Notes under the pieces: generated by a model
The model's database searches: none
What the model was told of the DNA's origin: nothing
The model's input: the letters and a program-made list of their open reading frames with translations, nothing else
DNA from: Pontimonas sp965659525
GTDB lineage: Bacteria; Actinomycetota; Actinomycetes; Actinomycetales; Microbacteriaceae
Direction: 5' to 3'
Assembly (NCBI GenBank): GCA_965659525.1
Contig: CBFHWA010000023.1
Location: forward strand, 1-15,595
DNA: 15,595 bases
Shown here: in pieces, positions 1-7,442 of the stretch
How positions within the stretch are numbered: position 1 is the stretch's first letter
How the letters are laid out: each line of letters begins with the position of its first letter
Position numbers and translations under genes: made by a program

Positions 1-104
1 CCCACCCTAACCACGCTGCCACCCTCCCGGGCCAGTCGCAGCCTGATGGCAAGAAACCTGGCAGGCGCGCCTGAATGTGGAGCCCAATGACAGGCCGCTC
101 ATCG

Positions 105-110
105 TATGCT
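105..110 (+). promoter_or_regulatory. -10 element of thyX, predicted leaderless
   Basis: The hexamer TATGCT fits the actinobacterial TAnnnT -10 pattern. Seven nucleotides separate it from the GTG at 118, so transcription would start at or next to that codon. The same layout (TAGNNT plus 6-7 nt plus start codon) recurs at dapA, ftsK, miaB, dapF and the methyltransferase. The ATG at 106 lies inside this hexamer, which argues against it as the start. No convincing -35 is visible. Confidence 0.55.
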
Positions 111-117
111 GGGCCTC

Positions 118-852
118 GTGTCTGACGCCCACGAAATTACGTTCCGCTCCGATGTCACCGTCGAAATGGTGCGCCACTCCGCCTCCGATGCCGACGTCAT
201 CTTCGCCGCACGGGTCTCCACCCAGGGCGAACAAACCCTCGAGGGCGCTGCCTCCGGTCAGGAAGCCACCGAGCGCGATAAGGGCCTCATCAACTACCTG
301 ATGCGAGACCGCCACGGGTCGCCCTTCGAGCACAACTCGCTGACGTTTTACGTTCAAGCCCCGATTTTTGTCTTCCGCGAATTCATGCGACACCGTATTG
401 CCAGTTATAACGAAGAATCCGGTCGCTACCGCGAGCTTCGCCCCGTGTTCTACGTGCCAGGCCCCGAGCGCAAACTTGTTCAGGTGGGTAAACCCGGCGC
501 CTACGAGTTTGAAGACGGAACCCCGGAACAAAACGCGCTCGCGGTGGAGGAGATCAAGAACGCCTGCCGCCAGGGCTATGAGTCCTACATCCGAATGTTG
601 GATGCGGGTATTGCCCGCGAGGTTGCCCGAGCCGCCCTGCCGGTGTCTTTGTATTCGAGTATGTACGTCACGATGAATGCCCGGTCGCTGATGAACTTCC
701 TCAGCCTGCGCACGACCCGCGAGGGAACCCATTTCCCATCATTTCCCCAGCGCGAAATTGAGATGGTCGCCGAGAAGATGGAAGCGTTTTGGGAGCCGCT
801 GATGCCGATGACCGCGGAGTCGTTTAACCGTAACGGTCGCGTCGCGCCCTAG
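118..852 (+). CDS. thyX: Flavin-dependent thymidylate synthase ThyX
   Basis: ThyX makes dTMP from dUMP in the cytosol, using methylene-tetrahydrofolate and reduced FAD, and replaces ThyA in many actinobacteria. The 244-residue product carries the family signature RHRx7S: R91-H92-R93 and S101, within RHRIASYNEESGRY. A substrate-binding stretch (SLYSSMYVTMNARSLMNF) lies near residues 177-194. Length is normal for the family. I chose GTG 118 because it sits 7 nt behind a TATGCT -10 box and no ribosome-binding site precedes either candidate; the only in-frame alternative upstream is ATG 106, four codons earlier, before a TGA at 88-90. The TAG stop overlaps the stop of the convergent regulator in a shared CTAG. 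Its nearness to dapA is common in this family of bacteria. Identity is sure; the start is less so. Confidence 0.95.
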   Translation: MSDAHEITFRSDVTVEMVRHSASDADVIFAARVSTQGEQTLEGAASGQEATERDKGLINYLMRDRHGSPFEHNSLTFYVQAPIFVFREFMRHRIASYNEESGRYRELRPVFYVPGPERKLVQVGKPGAYEFEDGTPEQNALAVEEIKNACRQGYESYIRMLDAGIAREVARAALPVSLYSSMYVTMNARSLMNFLSLRTTREGTHFPSFPQREIEMVAEKMEAFWEPLMPMTAESFNRNGRVAP

Positions 853-1559
853 TGGCTAAGCGGTGGCTGGGCTGAGCCTGTCGGCAACAGCCCGCTGCGT
901 TGGGCCTGAACGACCGCATCCAGCCGGTTTCTTGCCCCCAGGGCATGCATCAAGAACGTGACCTCGAGTTTGGCCAGGGAGGCGCTAATGGAGAGTTTGC
1001 GACCAATCTCGGTGTTCGATTTCCCCTCGGCAACGAGTGTGAGTACCTCGAGCTGGCGCGGTGAGAAGAAGGAACCATCGACGGGTTCACTCCGGCGCCG
1101 ATCGGTTGACGGTGAGCCGGGGACAGCACTGAGGCAGTACTCGGTGCTGTGTCGCAGCAGCTCCACAGCGCCCGGGGCAAAGGTGGCCTCTGGTGTGGTG
1201 TCGATCAGGAGCACACCGAGAAAGGGTTCATTGAGCGCCAGTGTGTGCAGTGTGTGCCCGGAGGTCACGCCGCCGGCGCTACTGAGGTAGCCCTCGCGCA
1301 GACCGACAAGGTAGTCAGGCCGGGCTGAGGTGGGCTGATCATCGAGAGAGTCGGCCGGTTGATTGAGGCTGCCGTAACCCCCGAGGTGCTGCCACGTGGC
1401 TTTTTCTGTCACCCGGATAATGGCCGCTCCGGAGGCTCGTTCGTGGCCGAGGACCCGAACGCAGAGATCGGTGCAGAAGCGCTCAGCACCCGAGGACGGG
1501 TCGGCACAATCGAGCAGGCCCGCCTCGACGAGGCCATTGGCGTCAATCTGTGTCGACAT
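849..1559 (-). CDS. LuxR-type HTH transcriptional regulator with GAF-like N-terminal domain
   Basis: The 236-residue protein has a C-terminal LuxR/GerE DNA-binding domain at about residues 164-225 (FFSPRQLEVLTLVAEGKSN, then EIGRKLSIS). Residues 5-145 look like a GAF-type sensor fold, with an alternating strand pattern including a FLGVLLIDTTP segment near 113-123. That part is inferred from pattern only and no ligand can be named. The recognition helix is divergent: the usual TVKxHV is replaced by SLAKLEV, although the ARNRLDAV segment is kept. The frame stays open to 1835, but that would run into dapA. The ATG at 1559 has a strong GGAGGG ten nucleotides upstream and is chosen. The gene is convergent with thyX and divergent from dapA. 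Its targets are unknown; dapA and itself are the obvious candidates from position. There is no receiver domain, so it is not an ordinary two-component regulator. Confidence 0.85.
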   Translation of the reverse strand: MSTQIDANGLVEAGLLDCADPSSGAERFCTDLCVRVLGHERASGAAIIRVTEKATWQHLGGYGSLNQPADSLDDQPTSARPDYLVGLREGYLSSAGGVTSGHTLHTLALNEPFLGVLLIDTTPEATFAPGAVELLRHSTEYCLSAVPGSPSTDRRRSEPVDGSFFSPRQLEVLTLVAEGKSNTEIGRKLSISASLAKLEVTFLMHALGARNRLDAVVQAQRSGLLPTGSAQPPLSH

Positions 1560-1602
1560 GGGGAGCAACCCTCCGTTGGCCACCAGGGCACCGTTTGGCC
1601 TG

Positions 1603-1608
1603 ACGGTA
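1603..1608 (-). promoter_or_regulatory. Possible -10 of the LuxR-type regulator
   Basis: On the minus strand TACCGT fits TAnnnT and would give a 5' leader of about 35 nt that includes the GGAGGG ribosome-binding site before ATG 1559. No matching -35 was found at normal spacing; a TTGACC at complement 1664-1669 is too far away. This is a weak call made only because the gene needs a promoter here. Confidence 0.25.
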
Positions 1609-1767
1609 ATCGCTCGCGCCCCGCTTTCCGCGGTTTCACAGGCCAGAACGCCTGGCTTTACCCGGTCAATCCGTTTTTTACCCATCTCACGTGCGGTCTG
1701 AGGGCACATGGTGGCGAGACGGCGGCCCCATCGGGGGTGCTGGGCCAAAGACAAGGACAATATGCGC

Positions 1768-1799
1768 GTTTGCTCGGCTGTGGACCACAGCGGGCAAAC
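1768..1799. promoter_or_regulatory. Two-tier inverted repeat, candidate operator of dapA
   Basis: The inner arms GCTGTGG (1777-1783) and CCACAGC (1785-1791) are perfect complements around a single A at 1784. The outer arms GTTTGC (1768-1773) and GCAAAC (1794-1799) are also perfect, with nearly the same centre. The repeat ends seven bases before the dapA -10 (1807-1812), so it covers the -35 region and the bases around it. It is upstream of the predicted dapA transcription start, so it should act as DNA (protein-binding site) rather than as an mRNA hairpin. The binding protein is unknown; the divergent LuxR-type regulator is one candidate. Confidence 0.6.
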
Positions 1800-1806
1800 A
1801 GGCGAG

Positions 1807-1812
1807 TAGCCT
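1807..1812 (+). promoter_or_regulatory. -10 element of dapA, predicted leaderless
   Basis: TAGCCT is followed by six bases (GGGAGG) and then the GTG start at 1819. The purine-rich spacer looks like a ribosome-binding site but touches the start codon, so it cannot work as one. The arrangement is nearly identical to that before miaB (TAGACT, GGGTGG, GTG), which supports a leaderless mRNA. Confidence 0.65.
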
Positions 1813-1818
1813 GGGAGG

Positions 1819-2796
1819 GTGAGTAGCGAAAACAATCCCTTCGGTCAGGTACTCGTCGCCATGGTGACGCCGATGAACGCCGAGGGCGAAGTCGACTGGC
1901 CCTCCACTGAGGCGCTGATGTCGGGGCTGGTCGACCAGGGCGTCGACGGCATTGTCGTGACCGGAACAACCGGTGAGACCTCGACCCTGACCGATAAAGA
2001 AAAACTGCAACTGGTAACGGTGGGCAAACAGGTCGCCGGTGGCAGAGCCAAAATCATCACCGGTGGTGGCTCCAACGAAACCGCTCACGCGATTGAGCTC
2101 TACAAGGCCAGTGAAAAAGCCGGTGCTGACGGCGTTATGGTCGTCACGCCCTATTACAACAAACCCACCCAGGCGGGAATCCTCACCCACTTCCGACTCA
2201 TCGCCGACGCGACCGACCTCCCGGTGATTTTGTATGACATCCCCGGTCGCACCGGGGTACCCATCCGCTATGAAACGATCCTGCGGGCAGCCAAACACCC
2301 GAACATCGTCGCGGTCAAAGACGCCAAAGGCGACCTGATGGAAGTCAGCCGCGTGCTCAACGAAACCGACCTGATGTATTTCGCCGGCGATGACGGAAAC
2401 GCTCTTCCCACGCTAGCCATCGGGGGAGTGGGCATGATCAGCGTCACCGCGAATATTGCGCCGGAGCCCTACCGAATCATGGTTGATGCGGTAAACCGCG
2501 GAAGCCTCCCCGAAGCCACGAAGGCCCACACCCTGCTCGAACCGCTTGTCCGGGCGACGATGACCCACGTTCCGGGCACGGTCGCGGCAAAGTACATCCT
2601 GCACGGACTTGGTCACATCACTTCGCCCCGGGTTCGCCTGCCCCTCGTCGGGCCTGAGGACGACCAGGCGGCGACCATCGAAGCCGATATTGACGAAGTT
2701 TCCGGTATTCCCGGTGTCGACTTCACGAACTTCCGTCCCGACCGCAATGCGGCCGCCGGCGGTGCCCTGCCGAAGGTGGCAGGCACAACCCGCTAA
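1819..2796 (+). CDS. dapA: 4-hydroxy-tetrahydrodipicolinate synthase DapA
   Basis: DapA condenses pyruvate with aspartate semialdehyde, the first committed step of diaminopimelate and lysine synthesis. The product has 325 residues, a TIM-barrel fold by family. Visible landmarks are GTTGE (49-53), PYYNKP (111-116), catalytic Tyr139 in LYDIPGRTG, and Schiff-base Lys167 in AVKDAKGD. It is about 30 residues longer than the E. coli enzyme, mostly a C-terminal tail rich in A, G, P and R (about 305-325). The GTG start directly follows a TAGCCT -10 box. rnj begins 17 nt downstream, so the two are probably one operon, as in many Gram-positive bacteria. dapF, a later step of the same pathway, lies at the other end of the window. 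The inverted repeat at 1768-1799 suggests regulated transcription. Confidence 0.96.
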   Translation: MSSENNPFGQVLVAMVTPMNAEGEVDWPSTEALMSGLVDQGVDGIVVTGTTGETSTLTDKEKLQLVTVGKQVAGGRAKIITGGGSNETAHAIELYKASEKAGADGVMVVTPYYNKPTQAGILTHFRLIADATDLPVILYDIPGRTGVPIRYETILRAAKHPNIVAVKDAKGDLMEVSRVLNETDLMYFAGDDGNALPTLAIGGVGMISVTANIAPEPYRIMVDAVNRGSLPEATKAHTLLEPLVRATMTHVPGTVAAKYILHGLGHITSPRVRLPLVGPEDDQAATIEADIDEVSGIPGVDFTNFRPDRNAAAGGALPKVAGTTR

Positions 2797-2813
2797 CCCC
2801 AAAAGGAGCCTTC

Positions 2814-4493
2814 GTGGCCCACCCCCTTCTCGACCCCCCTGAACTGTCCGCCGAAACTCTGCGCATTATTGCGCTGGGCGGAATTGGCGAAGTCGGGCGC
2901 AATATGACGGTGTTCGAACTCGCCGGCAAACTGCTCATCGTCGACGCCGGAGTGCTCTTTCCGGAAGAAACCCAGCCCGGGGTGGATTTGATCCTGCCCG
3001 ACTTTTCTCCCATTCGTGATCGGATGGACGACATTTTGGCCATCGTGCTCACCCACGGACACGAAGACCACATCGGGGCTGTTCCCTACCTGTTGAAAAT
3101 TCGCGACGATATTCCCATCGTCGGCTCGACCCTGACGCTGGCGCTGATTGAAGCCAAGCTCAAAGAACACCGCATCACCCCTTACACCCTCACCGTTGCG
3201 GAGGGCTCGAGGGAGAGCTTTGGTCCCTTCGACATCGAGTTCCTCGCTGTTAACCACTCCATCCCCGATGCCCTGGCGCTGTTTTTTCGCACGAATGCCG
3301 GCACCGTGCTACACACCGGGGATTTCAAGATGGACCAGTTGCCCCTCGATGGCCGACTGACCGATTTGCGCAGTTTTGCCCGGGTTGGCCAAGAGGGTGT
3401 CGACTTGTTTATGGTCGACTCGACCAACGCCGATGTCCCGGGCTTCACTCCCGCCGAGCGCGATATCGGGCCCGTGCTCGACCAGGTGGTCCACCGCTCC
3501 GCACGCCGGGTCATCGTCGCCAGCTTCTCCTCCCATGTTCACCGTGTCCAGCAGGTCATCGACGCGGCTGTGGCTAATGGCCGTCGGGTGGCACTCGTGG
3601 GCCGGTCGATGGTTCGCAATATGGGCATTGCCCAGGAGCTCGGGTACCTCCGGGTTCCCGAGGGTGTGCTGATCGATGCGAAAAAAGCCCCCGATCTACC
3701 CGACGAGAAGATTGTGTATATGACCACGGGGTCGCAGGGTGAGCCGATGGCGGGGCTCTCGCGCATGGCAAACCGTGAACACCCCACGATCGCCATCGGC
3801 GAAGGCGACACCGTTATTTTGGCGAGCTCGCTGATTCCCGGAAACGAAAATGCCGTTTACCGCGTGATTAACGGCCTGATCGACCTCGGTGCCAACGTGG
3901 TTCACAAAGGCAACGCAAAAGTCCACGTCTCGGGTCACGCCGCTGCCGGTGAACTGCTCTATGCCTACAACCTTGTGACACCACGGCAGGTGATGCCCAT
4001 CCACGGCGAAGCCCGACACCTGAGGGCAAACGCTGAAGTCGCCATCGACTCCGGTGTCGCCCGAGACGACGCATTGATCGGTGAAAACGGCACGGTGGTC
4101 GATATGACCAATGGAGTGGCGCGCCAGAGCGGCCAAATCGATATTGGTTTTGTCTACGTCGATGGCTCCACCGTCGGAGAAATCACTGACGCGGACTTGA
4201 AGGACCGTCGGATCCTTGCGGAGGAGGGTTTCATCTCAATCTTCCTCGCTATCGATTCGCAAACTGGAAAAATCATCGTCGGCCCGGAAATTCACGCCCG
4301 GGGCTTCGCCCCCGACGATTCCGTGTTCGACGATGTGCGCCCGGCGATTCTCACCGCCCTTGAAGAAGCAGCCCAGCAGGGAACCCGCGACACCCACGTG
4401 TTTAGCCAGGTGGTTCGCCGCACCGTCGGTCAATGGGTGAACAAACAACACCGCCGCCGGCCCATGATCGTGCCGATCGTTATCGAAGCGTAG
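2814..4493 (+). CDS. rnj: Ribonuclease J
   Basis: RNase J is a cytosolic endo- and 5'-3' exoribonuclease of the metallo-beta-lactamase/beta-CASP class that processes rRNA and decays mRNA. The 559-residue protein has the zinc-binding motif HGHEDH (81-86), further metal-ligand regions VNHSIPD (146-152) and HTGDFK (167-172), beta-CASP motifs including SGHAAAGE (373-380) and PIHGEARHL (395-403), and a full C-terminal domain. Length is typical. The GTG start has an AAGGAG ribosome-binding site five bases upstream, so unlike dapA it is initiated with a Shine-Dalgarno sequence. It follows dapA by 17 nt and is most likely co-transcribed with it. A GC-rich hairpin lies after the stop. Only one RNase J gene is seen here; no RNase E can be judged from the window. 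Confidence 0.95.
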   Translation: MAHPLLDPPELSAETLRIIALGGIGEVGRNMTVFELAGKLLIVDAGVLFPEETQPGVDLILPDFSPIRDRMDDILAIVLTHGHEDHIGAVPYLLKIRDDIPIVGSTLTLALIEAKLKEHRITPYTLTVAEGSRESFGPFDIEFLAVNHSIPDALALFFRTNAGTVLHTGDFKMDQLPLDGRLTDLRSFARVGQEGVDLFMVDSTNADVPGFTPAERDIGPVLDQVVHRSARRVIVASFSSHVHRVQQVIDAAVANGRRVALVGRSMVRNMGIAQELGYLRVPEGVLIDAKKAPDLPDEKIVYMTTGSQGEPMAGLSRMANREHPTIAIGEGDTVILASSLIPGNENAVYRVINGLIDLGANVVHKGNAKVHVSGHAAAGELLYAYNLVTPRQVMPIHGEARHLRANAEVAIDSGVARDDALIGENGTVVDMTNGVARQSGQIDIGFVYVDGSTVGEITDADLKDRRILAEEGFISIFLAIDSQTGKIIVGPEIHARGFAPDDSVFDDVRPAILTALEEAAQQGTRDTHVFSQVVRRTVGQWVNKQHRRRPMIVPIVIEA

Positions 4494-4514
4494 AAGCCAC
4501 CGGGTCTCGCAGCC

Positions 4515-4546
4515 GGCCCGAAGCGTGTCCCTAAGCGCTGCGGGCC
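4515..4546 (+). terminator. GC-rich hairpin between rnj and ftsK, possible terminator
   Basis: GGCCCG (4515-4520) pairs with CGGGCC (4541-4546); after one A/G mismatch AGCG (4522-4525) pairs with CGCT (4536-4539), leaving a 10-base loop. The hairpin begins 21 bases after the rnj stop and ends 11 bases before the ftsK -10. No U-tract follows, so it is at best an I-shaped actinobacterial terminator or a barrier between the two units. Confidence 0.45.
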
Positions 4547-4557
4547 CGTGCGGCGGA

Positions 4558-4563
4558 TAGCGT
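4558..4563 (+). promoter_or_regulatory. -10 element of ftsK, predicted leaderless
   Basis: TAGCGT is followed by seven bases and the ATG of ftsK at 4571. There is no ribosome-binding site in the seven bases. This matches the leaderless pattern seen at dapA, miaB, dapF, thyX and the methyltransferase. Confidence 0.6.
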
Positions 4564-4570
4564 TGAATCT

Positions 4571-7423
4571 ATGGCCAGTAGGGGCTCTTCGACGCGTGCG
4601 CCCGGACCCGGGCGGGCTGCGCGCACGCCGCGCGGTACCCCCCGAGGCGGGGACGCTGACCTGCCCGCGACAAAGCGCATCGCCCGTCAGCCACACAGTG
4701 CCCCGCCGGTCGTCGCCCAGACACCCTTTGAATCCCGGGCGGGGAGAAGTTGGCGCGTTATCGCCAATGCCACCGGCTCGGTCTTTCGACTTTTTCCCAA
4801 CGAACCCGTCCACCCCGACGACCGCCGGGATAGTGTCCCCTTTGCGCTGTTTGTTCTCGCGCTGGCTGGAATCGTCATCGAGTGGTTTAACTACGGTGTG
4901 GGCTGGGCGACCACCGTGTCGTTGTACACCGTCGCCGGATTCTTTGGACGCCTGTCCTTTGCCCTCCCGGTTATTTTGTTACTGCTTGCCACCTGGCTTT
5001 TTCGCCACCCGACGAAAGCGGCGGCAAATGCCCGGATCGGCATCGGTGTGGGGCTATTTATGCTCTCCGTTGCGGGAATGAGCCACCTTGCTGCTGCCCG
5101 CCCGGTCGTTGGTGACGTACCGGTAGCCCAGCTGGGAGAAGCCGGGGGAGTACTGGGCTACGGCGTCGCCGAAGCCTTGGTCTTCCTCGGTGCGGGCACT
5201 CTCTGGATTGCCTGGCCGGTTCTCATCGTGGTGTTGCTCGGCTCAATATTGGTCATCACCAAAACCCCGCCGGCTCAGATTGGCTCCCGGCTGCTGGAGG
5301 CCTATGCCTACCTCTTTGGGATGAGCCCCGACGAGATTGCGGCCTCCTGGGCCGATCGGCGAGACGCCTGGGCGGCGGCGAGGGCCCAGAAGCGCGAACT
5401 CATCGCGGAAGACACCGTGGAGGTCGACCAGGTCGATATCGATCAGCTCGTCGAACAGGGCTCAAGCGCCGAGGACGAGCATGTGCCCTGGTGGCGCCGG
5501 GGGAAGACCACCGTGGAGGCCGAGACTGAATTAGAACTGGCCGATACACAGCCGATGGACCCAGAGGGGGTCCTGGGAACACTCAGTGCCGCCGAAGACG
5601 CCGTGTCCGCGCACCAGGGTGATGAGGTGCTCGCTGTCGACCTCGAAGGCGACGACGATGTGCCGGCCCTGCCTGAGCACACGGCGACACCCGCGCGGCC
5701 GGCAACGCCGTATGCACTGCCAGCCATGGCCTCGCTCAAGGCCGGTTCAAAGGCGCGCTCGCGCAGCAGTGTTAATGACGAGGTGGTTGCGGCGCTGACA
5801 GCCGTGTTCCAGCAGTTCGGTGTCGATGCCTCGGTGGTCGGCTTCACGCGGGGCCCCAGTGTGACCCGCTATGAGGTGGAGCTTGGCACCGGGGTGAAGG
5901 TCGAACAGGTGACCAGGCTGGAGAAGAACATCTCCTACGCCGTTGCCAGTAATGAAGTCACCATCCTCTCGCCGATTCCCGGTAAGTCACTTATCGGTGT
6001 GGAAATACCCAACACTGACCGCGATATCGTCACCCTCGGTGACGTCTTGCGAAGCTCCGTTACCGAATCCGAAACCCACCCGCTGGTGATGGGACTGGGT
6101 AAGGACGTCGAGGGTGGCTTTGTCGCCGCAAACCTGCAAAAAATGCCCCACCTTCTCGTTGCCGGTGCGACGGGTTCGGGAAAATCGAGCTTCATCAACT
6201 CGATGATCACCTCGGTTCTCATGCGCGCGACCCCCGATCAGGTGCGCATGATTCTCGTCGACCCGAAACGCGTTGAACTCTCGGCCTATCAGGGCATCCC
6301 CCACCTGATCACCCCGATTATCACCAACCCGAAACGCGCCGCCGAAGCTCTGCAGTGGGTGGTCACCGAAATGGACCACCGCTACGACGATTTGGCGAGC
6401 TTCGGGTTTAAACACATTGACGAATTCAATAAAGCCGTCATCGAGGGCTCAATCGAGCTCCCGCCCGGCCTCAACCGAACCCTCGAGCCCTACCCGTACC
6501 TCCTCGTCGTCGTCGATGAGCTATCCGACCTGATGATGGTTGCGCCCAGAGACGTTGAAGACTCGATTGTGCGCATTACCCAGTTGGCCAGGGCCTCGGG
6601 AATTCACCTGGTGCTGGCGACCCAGCGGCCGAGTGTTGACGTGGTCACGGGGTTAATTAAGGCCAATATTCCCTCTCGTTTGGCTTTTGCCGTCTCGTCG
6701 ATGACTGATTCGCGGGTGATTTTGGACCAGCCCGGCGCCGAGCGGCTCATCGGTCAGGGGGATGCGCTGTTTATTCCCCAGGGTGCCTCCAAATCCACCC
6801 GTGTCCAGGGCGCCTGGGTGGACCTCGATGAGATTCACCAGGTCGTTGCCCACGTGAAGCGCCAAGCACAGCCCGACTATCGCCATGACGTCCAAGCCCA
6901 AGCCGTCGATCGTACCCAGCCAGACGCGGATATCGGTGATGACTTAGATGTCCTCCTTCAAGCCTGCGAGCTCGTGGTCAACACCCAATTTGGCTCCACG
7001 TCGATGCTCCAGCGCAAACTGCGGGTCGGTTTTGCTAAAGCGGGGCGGTTAATGGATTTGCTCGAATCGCGCGATATCGTCGGCCCCTCGGAAGGCTCCA
7101 AAGCCAGGGAGGTGCTGGTCGCACCCGAACAGCTGCCCCACGCTCTGGCGAAACTGCGCGGCGAGCACAGCGCGGGAGAGACCCCGCCTGCCGCGGCGGC
7201 GGTGGCCGATGCTCCCACTGTCGAGCTTGATCCAGCCGATATCCCTCCGGCACCGGCGCCCGACGATGTTCCCACGCCGAAGCCGGCTTCGTCCCACCAA
7301 GCCCACGACGCTGAGGAATTCGACTCCCTGCCGGGTGTGCTGGAAGGAACAGGCCAGCCCGATGAGTCACCTGCTGGCGACTACGCTGGTGACGACCAGG
7401 ATGGCTCTCGCCCCCCTGCTTAA
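4571..7423 (+). CDS. ftsK: DNA translocase FtsK/SpoIIIE
   Basis: FtsK is a septum-anchored hexameric ATPase that pumps the chromosome terminus and assists dimer resolution. The 950-residue product has a basic, Arg/Gly/Pro-rich N-terminus (1-60), about four or five hydrophobic membrane segments between 89 and 230 (for example 91-104, 130-144, 155-172 and 213-230), and an acidic linker of about 150 residues. A RecA-like motor follows, with Walker A GATGSGKS (532-539) and Walker B LLVVVDE (644-650), then ATQRPS (683-688). A winged-helix gamma domain (about 790-855) would read polar KOPS-like sequences. Unusually, about 85 residues rich in A, P, D and E (866-950) follow the gamma domain, which is normally the end of the protein. 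pgsA starts 19 nt after the stop, so ftsK-pgsA-pncC is likely one unit. Confidence 0.95.
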   Translation: MASRGSSTRAPGPGRAARTPRGTPRGGDADLPATKRIARQPHSAPPVVAQTPFESRAGRSWRVIANATGSVFRLFPNEPVHPDDRRDSVPFALFVLALAGIVIEWFNYGVGWATTVSLYTVAGFFGRLSFALPVILLLLATWLFRHPTKAAANARIGIGVGLFMLSVAGMSHLAAARPVVGDVPVAQLGEAGGVLGYGVAEALVFLGAGTLWIAWPVLIVVLLGSILVITKTPPAQIGSRLLEAYAYLFGMSPDEIAASWADRRDAWAAARAQKRELIAEDTVEVDQVDIDQLVEQGSSAEDEHVPWWRRGKTTVEAETELELADTQPMDPEGVLGTLSAAEDAVSAHQGDEVLAVDLEGDDDVPALPEHTATPARPATPYALPAMASLKAGSKARSRSSVNDEVVAALTAVFQQFGVDASVVGFTRGPSVTRYEVELGTGVKVEQVTRLEKNISYAVASNEVTILSPIPGKSLIGVEIPNTDRDIVTLGDVLRSSVTESETHPLVMGLGKDVEGGFVAANLQKMPHLLVAGATGSGKSSFINSMITSVLMRATPDQVRMILVDPKRVELSAYQGIPHLITPIITNPKRAAEALQWVVTEMDHRYDDLASFGFKHIDEFNKAVIEGSIELPPGLNRTLEPYPYLLVVVDELSDLMMVAPRDVEDSIVRITQLARASGIHLVLATQRPSVDVVTGLIKANIPSRLAFAVSSMTDSRVILDQPGAERLIGQGDALFIPQGASKSTRVQGAWVDLDEIHQVVAHVKRQAQPDYRHDVQAQAVDRTQPDADIGDDLDVLLQACELVVNTQFGSTSMLQRKLRVGFAKAGRLMDLLESRDIVGPSEGSKAREVLVAPEQLPHALAKLRGEHSAGETPPAAAAVADAPTVELDPADIPPAPAPDDVPTPKPASSHQAHDAEEFDSLPGVLEGTGQPDESPAGDYAGDDQDGSRPPA

Positions 7424-7442
7424 TCGCGTTGGAGGTTCACTC

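Noticed and set aside
1..90. Open + frame from the window edge to the TGA at 88-90 as the end of an upstream gene
   Set aside because: Twenty-nine codons read a low-complexity sequence with no family signature, and another frame is open almost as far, so no gene can be supported in bases 1-104.
7..732. A 241-codon minus-strand frame opposite thyX
   Set aside because: It lies antisense to a certain ThyX, its translation resembles no family, and such long shadow frames are normal in GC-rich DNA.
1726..1736. CCCC/GGGG hairpin upstream of dapA as a terminator
   Set aside because: The stem is only four base pairs and no transcript is expected to end there.
1560..1835. N-terminal extension of the LuxR-type regulator to 1835
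   Set aside because: It would overlap the dapA start and promoter and lacks conserved features, while ATG 1559 has a strong GGAGGG.
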